13,229 bases of DNA from Phycisphaerales bacterium UBA3158 (lineage in GTDB: Bacteria > Planctomycetota > Phycisphaerae > Phycisphaerales > SM1A02): positions 20,077 to 33,305 of the forward strand of contig DEYM01000072.1 in assembly GCA_002364555.1 (NCBI GenBank), read 5' to 3'. This document shows positions 1 to 7,987 of the stretch, piece after piece. The notes under the pieces were generated by a model. That model had not been told where the DNA came from, did not search any database, and saw only the letters and a list, made by a program, of their open reading frames with translations. Each line of letters starts with the position of its first letter. Positions within the stretch are counted from its first letter, which is position 1. The position numbers and the translations under genes are program-made.

Positions 1-633
1 AATCTTCCGTCGAATGATCCAATGTGGCGAGCCTTCCATGCGATCGTCAACCACTACCAGCTTGATGAGAAGCCCTTCGACGAGATGATCGATGGGCAGG
101 TGGCCGATCTCCAATTCGTCCAGCCTCAGACGATGGGGCAACTCGTCGACTATTGTCGCCAGGTGGCCTCGAGCGTCGGCCAGGTCTGCATCAGCATCTG
201 GGGATTCGACGATTCGTCTGCACCAGAACTGGCTGATCAGAGGGGATTGGCCTTCCAGCTGACCAATATCCTTCGGGATGTTCGAGAGGATCATGCCAAC
301 GGGCGGATCTATCTGCCGGTGGACATGCTCGAATCCTGTGAACTCGACGTTCCTTCCCTTCTCGACTGGGCCCATCCCGATCGATGCACGCTTCTGGTCA
401 GGTCGCTGGTTGAAATAGCCGAGACCCACTATCGGCAATCGGCTCCATTGGATGCGATGATCACCAGTTCCTGTCGTCCGACCCTTCAGGCGATGACCGG
501 CATCTATCACGGACTGCTTCGAAGAATCGCTCGAAATCCCGCCGCTATCTCAGGCAGTGAACGAGTGCGACTGGGCAGTCTCCGGAAACTGTCCATCGCA
601 CTCGCCGCCAAGGTGAAGGCGACGATCCAATGA
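1..633 (+). CDS. hpnD: Presqualene diphosphate synthase HpnD, 5'-truncated
   Basis: This is the C-terminal 210 residues of a squalene/phytoene synthase family enzyme. The frame is open from base 1, so the true start lies left of the window. HpnD condenses two farnesyl diphosphates to presqualene diphosphate, the first step of the HpnC/D/E squalene route. The second aspartate-rich motif is visible in a stretch reading AFQLTNILRDVRED followed by GRIYLP. The YCRQVASSVG segment, which precedes an IWG segment, is also typical of the family. The first Asp-rich motif and roughly 80-90 residues are missing only because of the window edge. The stop overlaps the hpnE start by four bases (ATGA), which suggests translational coupling and favours HpnD over a plain phytoene synthase. 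HpnC is the main alternative; the VAS-VG/IWG pattern and the adjacency to hpnE favour HpnD. Confidence 0.85.
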   Translation, partial: NLPSNDPMWRAFHAIVNHYQLDEKPFDEMIDGQVADLQFVQPQTMGQLVDYCRQVASSVGQVCISIWGFDDSSAPELADQRGLAFQLTNILRDVREDHANGRIYLPVDMLESCELDVPSLLDWAHPDRCTLLVRSLVEIAETHYRQSAPLDAMITSSCRPTLQAMTGIYHGLLRRIARNPAAISGSERVRLGSLRKLSIALAAKVKATIQ

Positions 634-2033
634 GTCGTCGTGCACTGATCATCGGAGGAGGACTCGCCGGAATCTCCGCGGCGGTCAAGCTGGCTGATGC
701 CGGCTGGCAGCCGACCATTCTCGAGACGAGAAAGAAGCTTGGCGGTCGTGCCACCAGTTTTCCCGATCAGAGAAGCGGCCAGTCACTGGACAACTGCCAG
801 CACGTCCTCATGGGCTGCTGCACCGCGCTGCTGTCGCTCTACGAGCGACTGGATGTCTCGGACATGATCGAGTGGCACGAGCGGATCTTCTGGTGGCGTG
901 AAGATGGCGGGATCGATCTTCTGGCACCTGGCCGTCTGCCCGCACCGTTCCACACGGCAGCGAGTTTCCTGCGCATGAAGCTGATGACTCCCCGTCAGAA
1001 GAAGGAAGTCAGACGTGCGATGCTGGCCATGCTCAGAGGCGGCCATCGGCTCCGGTCGCGATACAGCGGCCGCACCTTCGGGGATTTTCTCGAATCGACG
1101 GGCCAGTCTTCCGAGACCATCCGTCTGTTCTGGGACACCATCATCGTGAGTGCCTGCAATCTTCCATCGTCGGAAACGGCAGCCGTTCACGGCATGCAGG
1201 TATTTCAGGAGGCGTTCCTCCCGGGTCGATGGGCAGGCACGATGGGGCTTTCGACCGTTCCGTTGGCGGAACTCTACGACCCCGCCGAGAAGATACTCGT
1301 CGACTCCGGCGGAACACTGGAACTGGGCTGTTCCGTCCGGGAGATATGTCTGGAGGGGCGTCGGGCCGTGGGCGTCATGACGGGCGACTCCATGGAACGT
1401 GCAGACGCCGTCATCTCGACGGTTCCGCCCGACCGCCTGGCCAAGCTGCTTCCCGCATCCACACGATCGACCGATCGTCGTCTGAGGCATCTGGAATCCT
1501 TCGAATTCAGCCCCATACTCGGTGTGCATGTCCATTGGCCAGAGCCGGTCATGGATCTGCCCCATCTGGTGCTCGCCGGACAGCCTGTTCACTGGATCTT
1601 CAACAAGGGGGTCGATGACTCGGGTCGACAGCACCTGCACATGGTCATCAGCGCCGCCGACGACTGGATGGGCCTTGACGAGGAATCGATTCTCAAGCGT
1701 GTTCGGACCGTCACCGATCAGGCGCTTCCAAAGACTGCGAGACTGACGCCGTGCTCCGTTCGTGCCGTGAAGGAAAAGAGAGCGACCTTCTCGGCGACAG
1801 CTTCCATCGAGTCATGCCGTCCATCGGCTGGGCCAAGTCCAGTGGGCGTGGAAGGTGGAGATGTGGACTCGCTCTTCGTCGCCGGAGACTGGTGCGATAC
1901 CGGTTGGCCAGCGACCATGGAAGGCGCCGTCCGAAGCGGCTACCTCGCCGCTTCCGCCGTCACAGGCGAAAGGCCGGGCATCGAGGAGGTTCCTCCCGGA
2001 CGTCTGGCTCACTGGCTCGGTGTTGATCGCTGA
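630..2033 (+). CDS. hpnE: Hydroxysqualene dehydroxylase HpnE (squalene-associated FAD-dependent desaturase)
   Basis: A 467-residue FAD-dependent amine-oxidase/phytoene-desaturase-type protein. In the HpnC/D/E route HpnE reductively removes the hydroxyl of hydroxysqualene to give squalene. The N-terminus carries the dinucleotide-binding fold: GGGLAG at residues 9-14, the ribose-binding Glu at about 32 (ILETRKKLGG) and the GGR of the second FAD motif at 38-40. The C-terminus carries the FAD-closing segment at about 414-444 (FVAGDW, then GWPATMEGAVRSG). EKRATF in the C-terminal third also resembles family members. The length is slightly above the usual 420-450 residues. The start is the ATG inside the hpnD stop overlap. 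Its last 25 bases overlap the end of the convergent prolyl oligopeptidase gene. Assignment rests on motifs and neighbour; a carotenoid desaturase is the main alternative but is less likely next to hpnD. Confidence 0.92.
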   Translation: MSRRALIIGGGLAGISAAVKLADAGWQPTILETRKKLGGRATSFPDQRSGQSLDNCQHVLMGCCTALLSLYERLDVSDMIEWHERIFWWREDGGIDLLAPGRLPAPFHTAASFLRMKLMTPRQKKEVRRAMLAMLRGGHRLRSRYSGRTFGDFLESTGQSSETIRLFWDTIIVSACNLPSSETAAVHGMQVFQEAFLPGRWAGTMGLSTVPLAELYDPAEKILVDSGGTLELGCSVREICLEGRRAVGVMTGDSMERADAVISTVPPDRLAKLLPASTRSTDRRLRHLESFEFSPILGVHVHWPEPVMDLPHLVLAGQPVHWIFNKGVDDSGRQHLHMVISAADDWMGLDEESILKRVRTVTDQALPKTARLTPCSVRAVKEKRATFSATASIESCRPSAGPSPVGVEGGDVDSLFVAGDWCDTGWPATMEGAVRSGYLAASAVTGERPGIEEVPPGRLAHWLGVDR

Positions 2034-4126
2034 GGTGAAAGATTGGCCTCCAGAAACGCATAGGTGTCTGCCGCCTCGTCGATTCTCATCGATGTCGGCT
2101 TGCCGGCTCCGTGCCCTGCTGAGCGTTCGACTCGAATCAGGACCGGCGCCTCGCCCTTGTGTGCATTCTGCAAAGCGGCCGCGAACTTGAACGAGTGCCC
2201 GGGTACGACTCGGTCGTCGGTGTCGGCGGTCGTGACCATGGTTGGCGGATAGCTGGTGCCCGACTCGAGGCGGTGATAGGGGGAATACTCCCAGATGGCC
2301 TTGAACTGCTCCGGATCCTTCGGATCACCGTATTCCTTCGTCCAGGCGTGGCCGATGGTGAACTCGGGGAATCGCACCATGTCCATGACGCCAACGGCGG
2401 GCAGGCAGGCGCCGAACAGGTCCGGCCGCTGTGTCATGCAGGCCCCGACGAGCAGGCCGCCGTTGCTTCCACCCTGTATGCCAAGGTTCTCCGGGCTCGT
2501 GTACTTGTTCTCTACCAGCCATTCCGCAGCGGCGATGAAGTCGTTGAAGACGTTCTGCTTTCGGGAGAAGGTCCCGGCATCATGCCAGGATTCGCCGAAT
2601 TCGCCACCACCTCTGATGTTGGCGACCGCATAGACGTTGCCTCTTTCCATCCAGGTGATCCTGGTGGGTGAGAAGTAGGGGGTGAGTGGAATGTTGAAGC
2701 CGCCGTAGCCGTAGAGCAGCGTCGGATTGCTCCCATCACGGACAAGGCCCTTCTTGTAGCAGAGGAACATGGGAACGAGCGTCTCGTCGGCGCTTTGATA
2801 CCACACCTGGTTGACCACGAAATCATCTGGATTGAAATCGACCTCCGCCTGGCGAAGAAGCGTCTGCTCGTTGGTCTTCAGATCGACCCGATAGATGCTG
2901 GGGGGAGTGGTGAAGCTGGAGAACGAGTAGAAGGTCTCGTCATCATCGTGGCGTCCACCGAATCCACTTGCCGTGCCAATTCCCGGCAGATCGATGCTGC
3001 CGATGAGTCTCCCATCGATGTCGTATCGCAAGGCCTTGCTCGAGGCGTTCTTCAGATACTGGGCGACGAAGCCGTTGCCGATGTGGGAGATTCCGCGAAG
3101 CGTGGACTCCTGTTCGGGGATGATCTCCCGGACGACCGTCGGATCGGCGATGTCGAAGCCCACGAGACGACCTCTCGGCGAATCCATGTTCGTGTTGAAG
3201 TAGAGGTATCCGGCGTCATTGCCGACGAACGACCAGGCATTGTCGAAGTTGTCTATCAGCGGAACGACCGTCCAGTCGTCCTTGGAAAGATCGACATAGG
3301 AAACCTTGTTCGGCTCTCCACCTCGCCAGGTCGAGATGATCAGATATCGTCCATCCTCGCTGACCGTTGGTGAGAAGCCCCAGGTCGGATTGTCGGAGTC
3401 TCGGTGGACCAGCACATCCTTGTCCTGGCTTGTTCCCGGGACGTGATACCAGAGCTCCTGGTTCTCATTGACTTCGATGAGTCCCTCGCCATCCTTGGGG
3501 GCTTCATATCGAGCATAGAAGAAGCCGCTGCCATCAGGCCGCCAGGCGGTGCCTGAGAACTTGCTCCATTCGACCGAGTCGGAAAGATCCGCTCCGGTCT
3601 CGAGGTCGCGTATCTTCCAGCTCTTCCAGTCCGATCCGGCCTTGGAAATCCCGTACGACATGTACTGGCCATCCTGGCTGAATCCGAGACCGCTGAGCGC
3701 GACGGTTCCGTCGTCCGACCATGTGTTTGGATCAAGGACAATCTCGGGTTCTGAATCGAGCGAATCCATGCCGTAGAGGACGTACTGGTTCTGCAGGCCG
3801 TCGTTGGCGTAGTAGTAGTACCGGTCATCGACCTTGAAGGGCGCTCGATACTTCTCGTAGTCCCACAGAGTCTCGATGCGATCCCTGATCTCGTTTCGCT
3901 GCGGGATCTCGTTCAGGTATCCGAAGGTCACCTCATTCTGGGCATCGACCCAGTCGGATACGCGATCGCTCGTGCGAACATCCTCCTCCAACCAACGATA
4001 CGGATCGGCAACGGCCGTCCCGTGGTAGTCGTCCACGGTCGAGCCTCGCGGGGTATCCGGGTAGTCCAGATTCGATTGGGCCGGCTGAACAAGAAGAAAG
4101 CAGGTGAGGAGGATGAATGATGTCAT
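2009..4126 (-). CDS. Secreted prolyl oligopeptidase (peptidase family S9A)
   Basis: A 705-residue prolyl oligopeptidase, which cuts short peptides on the carboxyl side of proline. The architecture is complete: an N-terminal segment typical of the family (DPYRWLE at 41-47), a seven-bladed beta-propeller over roughly 80-430, and a C-terminal alpha/beta-hydrolase. The catalytic triad is visible: Ser554 in GGSNGG, Asp637 in DTDDRV with the substrate-binding Arg639 following, and His672 in AGHGAGK. These match porcine Ser554/Asp641/His680. The first 18 residues (MTSFILLTCFLLVQPAQS) form a short hydrophobic signal peptide, so export to the periplasm or outside is expected. An AGAAGG ribosome site (4135-4140 on the - strand) sits 8 bases before the ATG. 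The gene lies 34 bases after map and is probably the last gene of the hut transcript. Its 3' end overlaps hpnE by 25 bases. Confidence 0.95.
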   Translation of the reverse strand: MTSFILLTCFLLVQPAQSNLDYPDTPRGSTVDDYHGTAVADPYRWLEEDVRTSDRVSDWVDAQNEVTFGYLNEIPQRNEIRDRIETLWDYEKYRAPFKVDDRYYYYANDGLQNQYVLYGMDSLDSEPEIVLDPNTWSDDGTVALSGLGFSQDGQYMSYGISKAGSDWKSWKIRDLETGADLSDSVEWSKFSGTAWRPDGSGFFYARYEAPKDGEGLIEVNENQELWYHVPGTSQDKDVLVHRDSDNPTWGFSPTVSEDGRYLIISTWRGGEPNKVSYVDLSKDDWTVVPLIDNFDNAWSFVGNDAGYLYFNTNMDSPRGRLVGFDIADPTVVREIIPEQESTLRGISHIGNGFVAQYLKNASSKALRYDIDGRLIGSIDLPGIGTASGFGGRHDDDETFYSFSSFTTPPSIYRVDLKTNEQTLLRQAEVDFNPDDFVVNQVWYQSADETLVPMFLCYKKGLVRDGSNPTLLYGYGGFNIPLTPYFSPTRITWMERGNVYAVANIRGGGEFGESWHDAGTFSRKQNVFNDFIAAAEWLVENKYTSPENLGIQGGSNGGLLVGACMTQRPDLFGACLPAVGVMDMVRFPEFTIGHAWTKEYGDPKDPEQFKAIWEYSPYHRLESGTSYPPTMVTTADTDDRVVPGHSFKFAAALQNAHKGEAPVLIRVERSAGHGAGKPTSMRIDEAADTYAFLEANLSPQRSTPSQ

Positions 4127-4160
4127 TGATGACGCCTTCTGGTTGGAAATTGGTAGCGAA

Positions 4161-4970
4161 TCAGCCCACGATATCGGGAAGATCGAACATCGACTCGGTC
4201 AATACGTCCCGACCATGTTCCGTGATCAGGACATCCGCTTCGTAATGGACACTCAGCGAACCATCCTCGGAGTGTATGGGCCACTGGCCTTGAGGATTGG
4301 TGATATCGGGCCCACCGGCATTGAGCATCGGCTCGACCGCGACCAGCAGCCCCGGCTCGAAGGTGCGGAAGGCATCGGGCCATTCACCGGGTCTGCGAGG
4401 AACGACATTCGATATGAACGGTGGTCCATGGAGACGACGGCCATATCCATGTCCGCCGAGTCCTCTGACCAGGGTGAAGCCTGCTGATTCAACATGTGAT
4501 TCGACGGCCTTGGCCCAGTCGATCAGGGGCCTCCCCGGCTGCATCGCATCCAATCCGGCACGCAGTGATTCACGGCCAGCAATCATCAGGTTCATGGCCG
4601 TCTCGCTGACGGCTTCGATTCCGTAGCTCCAGGCGGCGTCCCCGATCCACCCCTTGTAGCTGACGCCGACGTCGACGGAGAGGATGTCGCCCGGTTCGAT
4701 CGGCTTGGTGGACATGAGATGAGTTCCATGGACGACGCAGTCGTTGGGCGACAGGCAGGAGTGGCTGGGAAAGGGTGGGTGCCCCGGGATCCGGTATCTC
4801 AGAAAGGCACTCTTGCAGGACAACGACTCCAGCGTCTGACCGATGAACCGGTCGACATCTGAGAGAGTCTGTCCCGCCTTGAGGAATTCAACCAGCGCAT
4901 GATGCACCAGGGACACCTTGTCCGCGGCCGCCGCGGCGGATTCGATATCTCTTTGTTTCTTGAGAAGCAT
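4161..4970 (-). CDS. map: Type I methionine aminopeptidase (M24A)
   Basis: A 269-residue cytoplasmic metallopeptidase expected to remove N-terminal methionine from proteins. All five metal ligands of the pita-bread fold are present: Asp100 (SVDVG), Asp111 (IGDAAW), His174 (GHGYGR), Glu213 (VAVEPM) and Glu244 (SVHYEAD). His81 (VVHG) and the His in RRLHGPP match substrate-contacting histidines. The usual HEEP/HExP motif reads HGPP, losing the Glu. Start choice: the frame is open upstream to 5051 with ATGs at 5051, 5003 and 4988. Only the ATG at 4970 has a good ribosome site (GGAG at 4979-4982, spacer 8) and gives the family-like N-terminus MLLKKQRDIE. The gene starts 19 bases after hutI and stops 34 bases before the oligopeptidase. 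It may be the housekeeping enzyme or a second copy serving this operon; the window cannot tell. Confidence 0.92.
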   Translation of the reverse strand: MLLKKQRDIESAAAAADKVSLVHHALVEFLKAGQTLSDVDRFIGQTLESLSCKSAFLRYRIPGHPPFPSHSCLSPNDCVVHGTHLMSTKPIEPGDILSVDVGVSYKGWIGDAAWSYGIEAVSETAMNLMIAGRESLRAGLDAMQPGRPLIDWAKAVESHVESAGFTLVRGLGGHGYGRRLHGPPFISNVVPRRPGEWPDAFRTFEPGLLVAVEPMLNAGGPDITNPQGQWPIHSEDGSLSVHYEADVLITEHGRDVLTESMFDLPDIVG

Positions 4971-4978
4971 CAACGGGT

Positions 4979-4982
4979 CTCC
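4979..4982 (-). promoter_or_regulatory. Ribosome binding site deciding the map start
   Basis: GGAG on the - strand, 8 bases before the ATG at 4970. The upstream in-frame ATGs at 4988, 5003 and 5051 lack a well-spaced site, and the latter two would overlap hutI. Confidence 0.6.
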
Positions 4983-4989
4983 GGGCATG

Positions 4990-6249
4990 TCATTCGGATT
5001 CATCCTGACTGTCGAGCTCGGCGTCTCCAAGAAACTGGATGACTTCGCCACGACAGATGATCAGGGGAGGCGGTGGGGTGGCGAACGACCAGCCCAGCTC
5101 ACGCTCATCGTGGCAATCGAAGATCTGCATGTCTGCCTGCATGCCCGACTCGATGCGGCCATGGCTCGATTCCAGACCAAGCACGCACGCGGCGTTCCGA
5201 GTCGCGGCCACGATGGCTTCGCTGGGGAGAAGACCTGCTCGTCTGCAGGCAAGCGAGATGCTCATCGGCATGCTTGGGCTGGGAGCCGATCCAGGGTTGT
5301 AGTTCGTCGCGATCGCGACGGCTCCTCCGGCATCTATCAAGGCTCTTCCGGGGGCATATCGCTGATCGAGACTGAATCCACTGGATGGAAGGATGACGCC
5401 GATCGTCGAGGAATCCCCCAGCAGCGTGATGTCTTCGGGCGTGATCGCCTCGAGATGATCGACGCTTCTGGCGCCCATCTCGATGGCTCGTCTGGTCATG
5501 CCAAGCGAATTGAATTGATCTGTGTGAACCCGGATGGGACATCCCATCTCGATGGCTGTGCTGAACAGCCTCGTTGTTTCATCGACGGACCAGGCGCCTT
5601 CCTCGCAGTAGGCATCGCAGCAGATTCCGGGAAACTCCTCGACGACAGCCGGCAGAGTCTCCTTGATGGTCTGATCGACGTAGTCGGGGACATCCGGGTC
5701 CTTGGCATGCGCACCGAGGAAGGTTCCCAGAATCGTCACCTCCTGCGATCTCGAGGCAGCATGGATGGCTCTGAGCATCTTGAGCTCATCGGCAGTCGTG
5801 AGTCCGTACCCCGACTTGACCTCCATGGCAGTCGTTCCGAATGTGACCATCTGTCCAAGACGTATGTTGAGCATCTCGACCAGACGTTCCAGCGAAGTCT
5901 CTCGCACGGCCCTCACAGTGGACATGATTCCGCCACCTTGCTTGAGGATCTCGAGATACTCGACACCGCGGAGTCCAGCCTCGAATTCATCCAGACGGCT
6001 GCCGGCCCAGCAGGCATGGGTATGACAGTCGACCCAGGTGGGAAGGACCGTTCTACCACCAAGATCGAGCACGGTGCCTTCTTCAAGCTCATCGGGAATG
6101 CCTTCGCCGACTTCGGAGATGGTCGAGCCATCGATGCGAACCCAGCCCTTCTCGATGATTCCCAGATCCTGCATGGCGGACCCACGCAACGGTCCTTCAC
6201 CACCGGCGAGGGTTACCAGTCGAGCATTGATGAGATAGCGGATCGACAT
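4990..6249 (-). CDS. hutI: Imidazolonepropionase HutI
   Basis: A 419-residue amidohydrolase that opens 4-imidazolone-5-propanoate to N-formimino-L-glutamate, step three of histidine degradation. Visible motifs are the first metal pair His76/His78 in VDCHTHACWAG, the family stretch LKQGGGIMST at about 102-111, His242 in VHTDQF and His265 in SVDHLE. The fourth metal ligand of the family, Asp324 in B. subtilis (TD-x-NPG), is expected at about residue 316, but here the motif reads ATNYNPG, i.e. Asn316 (codon AAC, 5304-5302). The rest of the protein is full length and intact, so this looks like a sequence variant and not decay. The gene begins 9 bases after the hutU stop without a strong ribosome site of its own, which suggests translational coupling. 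The product name is firm from context and motifs; activity given Asn316 is an open point. Confidence 0.94.
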   Translation of the reverse strand: MSIRYLINARLVTLAGGEGPLRGSAMQDLGIIEKGWVRIDGSTISEVGEGIPDELEEGTVLDLGGRTVLPTWVDCHTHACWAGSRLDEFEAGLRGVEYLEILKQGGGIMSTVRAVRETSLERLVEMLNIRLGQMVTFGTTAMEVKSGYGLTTADELKMLRAIHAASRSQEVTILGTFLGAHAKDPDVPDYVDQTIKETLPAVVEEFPGICCDAYCEEGAWSVDETTRLFSTAIEMGCPIRVHTDQFNSLGMTRRAIEMGARSVDHLEAITPEDITLLGDSSTIGVILPSSGFSLDQRYAPGRALIDAGGAVAIATNYNPGSAPSPSMPMSISLACRRAGLLPSEAIVAATRNAACVLGLESSHGRIESGMQADMQIFDCHDERELGWSFATPPPPLIICRGEVIQFLGDAELDSQDESE

Positions 6250-6258
6250 CGTCTCGAA

Positions 6259-7926
6259 TCACCAGTCCTTCATCGGGATCTGCACATTCTGATCTCGTGC
6301 ACAATCCTTGGCGATGTCATAGCCGGCATCGGCATGACGGAAGATACCCATCATCGGATCGTTGGTGAGCACTCTCTTCAATCGGGCTTCGGCTTCGGGC
6401 GTCCCATCGGCCACGATCACCTGACCGGCATGCTGACTGAATCCGATGCCGACGCCACCACCATGATGAAACGAGACCCAGCTGGCGCCGCTGGCGATGT
6501 TGACCGCGAAGTTCAGCAGAGGCCAGTCGCTGACGGCATCGGTGCCGTCGAGCATTCCCTCGGTTTCACGGTTCGGGGAGGCGACGGAACCACAGTCGAG
6601 ATGATCTCGACCGATCACGATCGGTGCCTTCACCTTTCCATCTCTCACCAGTTGGTTGAAGAGCACGCCGGCCCGGTCGCGTTCGCCAAGACCGAACCAG
6701 CAGATGCGGCAGGGCAGCCCCTGGAAGGCGACGCGTTCCTCGGCAAGCTTGAGCCATCGATGCAGGCTTTCATCCTCGGGAAAGAGCTCCATCAGGGCAC
6801 GGTCTGTGACGGCGATGTCCTCTGGATCTCCCGAGAGCGCCGCCCACCTGAAGGGGCCTCGACCGAGGCAGAACTGGGGACGGATGTAGGCGGGCACGAA
6901 ACCGGGGAAGTCGAACGCTCTGGCATATCCATTGTCCAGAGCTCTTTGACGAATGTTGTTGCCGTAGTCGAAGGTCGTCGCGCCACGGTCCATCAGTTCG
7001 ACCATCAGTTCGACATGCCTGGTCATCGAGTCGATGGAGGCGGCGACGGCTGCATCAGGATCCTCTCGTCGCAGGGTTTCCGCCTGCACACGATCCATGT
7101 TGTGCGGCCAGTAGCCTTCAAGGCAGTCATGGGCAGATGTCTGATCGGTGAGCGCATCGGGCGTGATGTCGCGCTCGACAAGCCTTTCCAGCATGTGCAC
7201 GGCATTGCCAAGCCAGCCGATGGAGACGGCTTCGGCGGCGTCCCTGGCCTGCACGGCTCGATCGATGGCGGTATCGAGATCCTCGATGATCTCATCGAGA
7301 TATCGATCATGGACGCGCTTCTCGAGGCGTTCGCGACAGAGATCGGCGATGAGGCATGTGCCCTCGTTCATCGTGACCGAAAGCGGCTGGGCGCCGCCCA
7401 TGCCACCGCAACCTGCGGTGACGGCCAATCTACCCTTGAGTGTTCCACCGAAGTGCTGGCGGGCGCATTCCGCGAAGGTTTCATAGGTTCCCTGGAGTAT
7501 GCCCTGGGTGCCGATGTAGATCCACGAGCCGGCCGTCATCTGGCCATACATGATCAGTCCCTTGGCGGCCAGATCGTCGAAGTGCTCCTGCGTCGCCCAA
7601 TGGGGGACGAGGTTCGAATTGGCGATCATCACTCTCGGTGCATCGACATGCGTCTGGACGACACCGACGGGCTTGCCCGACTGGACGAGCAGAGTCTGGT
7701 CGGCATCAAGCTCCTGAAGAGACTTGATGATGGCGTCGAAGGCTTCCCATGAGCGTGCCGCCTGGCCTCGTCCGCCGTAGACGATGAGGTTCTCCGGAAG
7801 CTCCGCGACTTCCGGATCGAGGTTGTTCATGAGCATCCTCATCGCGGCCTCGGCCTGCCAGGTCTTGCATGAGAGCTCGGTGCCATGGGGTGCTTTTATC
7901 GTTCGTGTGGGACTGCTGGTCGACAT
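6259..7926 (-). CDS. hutU: Urocanate hydratase HutU
   Basis: A 555-residue NAD+-dependent urocanase that hydrates urocanate to imidazolonepropionate, step two of histidine degradation. The N-terminus has the family-typical GTELSC and MRMLMNNLDPEVAE segments (about 15-42). The NAD-binding region includes AGCGGMGGAQ (171-180). The urocanase signature FQGLPCRICW (401-410) holds the conserved Cys at 408, matching Cys410 of P. putida. The late segment FHHGGGVGIGFSQHAG is also present. The length equals the usual 550-560. The frame is open upstream to an ATG at 8004, but that would run into hutH; the ATG at 7926 has GAGG at 7935-7938 with an 8-base spacer and gives the normal family length. It lies 61 bases after hutH and 9 bases before hutI. 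Confidence 0.97.
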   Translation of the reverse strand: MSTSSPTRTIKAPHGTELSCKTWQAEAAMRMLMNNLDPEVAELPENLIVYGGRGQAARSWEAFDAIIKSLQELDADQTLLVQSGKPVGVVQTHVDAPRVMIANSNLVPHWATQEHFDDLAAKGLIMYGQMTAGSWIYIGTQGILQGTYETFAECARQHFGGTLKGRLAVTAGCGGMGGAQPLSVTMNEGTCLIADLCRERLEKRVHDRYLDEIIEDLDTAIDRAVQARDAAEAVSIGWLGNAVHMLERLVERDITPDALTDQTSAHDCLEGYWPHNMDRVQAETLRREDPDAAVAASIDSMTRHVELMVELMDRGATTFDYGNNIRQRALDNGYARAFDFPGFVPAYIRPQFCLGRGPFRWAALSGDPEDIAVTDRALMELFPEDESLHRWLKLAEERVAFQGLPCRICWFGLGERDRAGVLFNQLVRDGKVKAPIVIGRDHLDCGSVASPNRETEGMLDGTDAVSDWPLLNFAVNIASGASWVSFHHGGGVGIGFSQHAGQVIVADGTPEAEARLKRVLTNDPMMGIFRHADAGYDIAKDCARDQNVQIPMKDW

Positions 7927-7934
7927 CTGTGGAT

Positions 7935-7938
7935 CCTC
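7935..7938 (-). promoter_or_regulatory. Ribosome binding site of hutU
   Basis: GAGG on the - strand, spacer 8 to the ATG at 7926. It decides this start over the in-frame ATG at 8004, which would overlap the hutH stop codon region. Confidence 0.6.
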
Positions 7939-7987
7939 GGAAAATACTGTTTCACCATCGTAGTCACGCTGGGAGTTGAAGGTCGAA

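Noticed and set aside
783..1640. A 285-codon frame antisense to hpnE.
   Set aside because: It is a shadow of hpnE, with Arg/Gln/His-rich composition and no recognisable domain.
2159..3373. Open frames on the + strand inside the prolyl oligopeptidase gene.
   Set aside because: The - strand gene has a signal peptide, propeller and full catalytic triad; the + frames have no support.
4918..7752. A 944-codon open frame on the + strand, opposite map, hutI and hutU.
   Set aside because: It runs antisense through three genes with complete active-site motifs, has no family motif or ribosome site, and is explained by the strong GC bias of codon third positions in the true genes.
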